Positions 6,521-8,145 of a DNA stretch of 8,145 nt are shown here, piece after piece. The notes under the pieces are model-generated. The model worked only from the letters and a program-made list of their open reading frames with translations. It had not been told where the DNA came from and ran no database searches. The DNA lies in contig JAGBXE010000243.1 of assembly GCA_017629455.1 (NCBI GenBank), forward strand, positions 1 through 8,145, in the 5' to 3' direction. The DNA is from Kiritimatiellia bacterium. GTDB lineage: Bacteria; Verrucomicrobiota; Kiritimatiellia; RFP12; UBA1067. Numbering within the stretch: the first letter of the stretch is position 1; every line of letters starts with the position of its first letter. The translations under genes and the position numbers were made by a program.

Positions 6521-7287
6521 CCGACATCCATTTCACCAAGATGCACGGAGCCGGCAACGACTTCGTGATGGTCGACGACCGCGCCGAAACTTTTCCAATA
6601 GGCGTAATCGCTAAGGTCGCACCGCGCGGTGTCGGGATAGGCTGCGAAGGTGTCATACTTGTCCAGAATTCCGACTGCGCCGATTTCAAAATGCGCTTTT
6701 TCAACCCCGACGGTTCGGAAGCCGACCTTTGCGGAAACGGTGCAAGGTGTGTTGCTAAATTCGCACGCGATATTGGTGCTGTTAATTCCGATCAAATGCG
6801 CTTTGAAACTAGAGCCGGCATAGTATCGGCCGAAATCGTTGCATCTGATAGCGTCAAGATTTCGCTCCCCGACCCAAAAGATCTTCGAAGCGGTTTTATC
6901 AATACAGGCGTTCCCCACGCCATAGTAGAAGTCGGCGAGATTAATGATGCAGACGTAGCAAATGAAGGTAGGCGCATAAGGTTTTCTCCCGAGTTCGCGC
7001 CTGATGGCACAAACGTAGATTTCGTCTCTTTCAATCCTCCTAGCACGCTATCAATTAGAACGTACGAAAGAGGCGTCGAAGCCGAAACTGGCGCGTGCGG
7101 CACTGGTTCAGTTGCTTCAGCGCTCATCGGAGTTGCGCAGTATTCTTTACGCTTTCCCGTAAAAGTAACTACTCTCCATGGCTACGAACTTGTAGTTGAT
7201 GGCAAGTGGAGTGAAGGAAAGTTTTCCTCTGTAACACTTACTGGCCCTGTCAAAACAGTTTACGAGGGCGTATTGCCCATCGACTAA
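6508..7287 (+). CDS. dapF: Diaminopimelate epimerase
   Basis: DapF interconverts LL- and meso-diaminopimelate in the cytoplasm without a cofactor, supplying meso-DAP for peptidoglycan and for lysine. The product has 259 residues, slightly under the usual 270-280. Family motifs are FTKMHGAGNDFVMVDD (9-24), NPDGSEADLCGNGARC (66-81) with catalytic Cys75, TGVPHAIVEV (133-142), GTNVDFV (167-173), and ERGVEAETGACGTGSVASA (187-205) with the second catalytic Cys197. Both halves of the pseudo-symmetric fold and both cysteines are present, so it should be active. The loop GIGCEGV at 43-49 replaces the more familiar GIGADG. Translation begins at a GTG within the prc stop region, with a strong Shine-Dalgarno sequence inside prc, which suggests translational coupling. 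The gene is the last of the rightward set. The convergent gene ends only 26 bases beyond it, and I see no clear hairpin terminator between them. Confidence 0.95.
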   Translation: MVVLTDIHFTKMHGAGNDFVMVDDRAETFPIGVIAKVAPRGVGIGCEGVILVQNSDCADFKMRFFNPDGSEADLCGNGARCVAKFARDIGAVNSDQMRFETRAGIVSAEIVASDSVKISLPDPKDLRSGFINTGVPHAIVEVGEINDADVANEGRRIRFSPEFAPDGTNVDFVSFNPPSTLSIRTYERGVEAETGACGTGSVASALIGVAQYSLRFPVKVTTLHGYELVVDGKWSEGKFSSVTLTGPVKTVYEGVLPID

Positions 7288-7313
7288 AGTAAGCTACAAG
7301 GGCTAAGCACGTC

Positions 7314-8145
7314 TCAAAGGGAGTCGCTTTTCTCGTAGGCAAGGTGCAAGAGAGCCTCTGCTTCATCAAGAATAACCTTCAGCTCGTCGGCAGTCTTCTC
7401 TCCTTTGGAAAGTTCGAGGAGAAAAATTCTATACGCTTTGGCGGCTGAATATAAATGATCGCCGCGCCCACCTCCAAACACTGGCAGAAAGTTTGCGCGA
7501 GAAAAAGCAACGAGCCTCACAAGAGGATCCTTGCGAAATTCTATCGCCTCCTTGAACGAAAGGCACCTACGTGAATTGGCAAATTTCAAATCAAACTCAG
7601 GTGGATACAAATAAAGGCGCGAAGCGAATATAAGAACGTCGCGGCGCGAAGCGAAGCCTGGCTTAACAATTTTGCGCATTAAACGAAAGCCGTCTTCGTA
7701 ACTGCCATATCCAGTAGTGTACCACTCTTCCAACGCCTTGCGTTCATCATATATGCGCATATCGGGATTAGCTCTGCGCCAAGCCGCATTCGCCGCAACG
7801 TCGCCCAATTCTTCATTGTAGACGTTTCTGAAAAACGCTTTCACCACCTCAAGGCGAAATTTTTGCAAATCGGCATACCCTGGGGAATGCACATAAATGC
7901 GCGTAAAAACTCTTGTATCGTTCGTAACAGCCCTAGCAGTTACAGTAGTTAAGTTTGTGCGCACATCTCCTACATAAATTACAAGCCCCTTGCGACGATA
8001 TATCTCAGGGCGCGGCGATATTGAATCGCGAAGAGTATGAACAGTATCTGCAGCAAAGCGCGCTATGGGCGATTGAAATTCCCTTCGCATATCGTCGGGA
8101 CAATCGGCAAACACTTGCACAAACCCCTCGGCCTGCGTAATGACA
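7314..8145 (-). CDS. Unrecognised protein, 5' end outside window
   Basis: The frame is open from the right edge to a TGA at 7316-7314, giving at least 276 residues. A GTG at 8120 with GAGGGG three bases upstream could be a start, but the frame continues open past it to the edge and reads smoothly, so the true start is probably outside. Numbering from that GTG, a mixed alpha/beta part comes first, with a hydrophobic strand GLVIYVGD (45-52) and an acid- and aromatic-rich middle (DERKALEEWYTTGYGSYEDG, 125-144). DVLIFASRLYLYPPEF (161-176), a glycine loop GGGRGD (216-221) and a helical, charged C-terminal tail follow. There is no HExxH, Walker A or membrane segment in what is visible. The regular codon phase and varied composition support a real gene. 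I recall similar hypothetical proteins from Kiritimatiellota-like genomes, but cannot verify this and assign no function. It converges on dapF. Confidence 0.7.
   Translation of the reverse strand, partial: VITQAEGFVQVFADCPDDMRREFQSPIARFAADTVHTLRDSISPRPEIYRRKGLVIYVGDVRTNLTTVTARAVTNDTRVFTRIYVHSPGYADLQKFRLEVVKAFFRNVYNEELGDVAANAAWRRANPDMRIYDERKALEEWYTTGYGSYEDGFRLMRKIVKPGFASRRDVLIFASRLYLYPPEFDLKFANSRRCLSFKEAIEFRKDPLVRLVAFSRANFLPVFGGGRGDHLYSAAKAYRIFLLELSKGEKTADELKVILDEAEALLHLAYEKSDSL

Noticed and set aside
7288..7313. Bidirectional terminator between dapF and the convergent gene
   Set aside because: The 26 bases contain no stem of useful length and no T run on either strand. Termination may be factor-dependent or lie inside the opposite gene.

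Overview
The window reads as ordinary chromosomal DNA of an anaerobic, Gram-negative-type bacterium. It has no mobile element, CRISPR array, rRNA or tRNA that I can see. A siroheme sulfite/nitrite reductase-like gene suggests anaerobic metabolism. A Prc-type tail-specific protease with a Sec signal peptide implies a periplasm, and DapF implies lysine or DAP synthesis. The Prc sequence and the unknown protein at the right end remind me, from memory only, of Kiritimatiellota/Verrucomicrobiota (PVC) proteins, so the lineage is a low-to-moderate confidence guess.

Layout, left to right. (1) The 5' half of a siroheme/4Fe-4S reductase gene runs leftward off the window edge (1-458, minus strand). (2) A divergent promoter region of about 105 bases (459-563) carries a near-consensus sigma70 promoter for the reductase and an extended -10 promoter for the rightward genes. 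(3) Five tightly packed plus-strand genes follow: a GT39/ArnT-like membrane glycosyltransferase (564-2030), a compact 1-deoxy-D-xylulose-5-phosphate synthase (2027-3751), a membrane-anchored NERD-domain protein (3759-4430), the tail-specific protease prc (4457-6520), and diaminopimelate epimerase dapF (6508-7287). Junctions are a 4-nt overlap, a 7-nt gap, a 26-nt gap and a 13-nt overlap, so a single operon is plausible. (4) A convergent, unrecognised protein gene (minus strand, stop at 7314) runs off the right edge. No gene-free stretch exceeds about 105 bases.

How they fit together (inference): four of the five plus-strand genes can be tied to the cell envelope. Dxs makes the isoprenoid precursor behind the polyprenyl carriers that GT39-type enzymes use as sugar donors. 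DapF makes meso-DAP for peptidoglycan and lysine. Prc in studied bacteria controls peptidoglycan hydrolases. The NERD protein has no obvious place in that scheme. I did not find a clear novel defence or mobile system. The points most worth a second look are the compact Dxs with an altered thiamine-diphosphate motif, the short cysteine spacing in the reductase, the near-leaderless glycosyltransferase transcript, the prc/dapF overlap and the unrecognised terminal protein.
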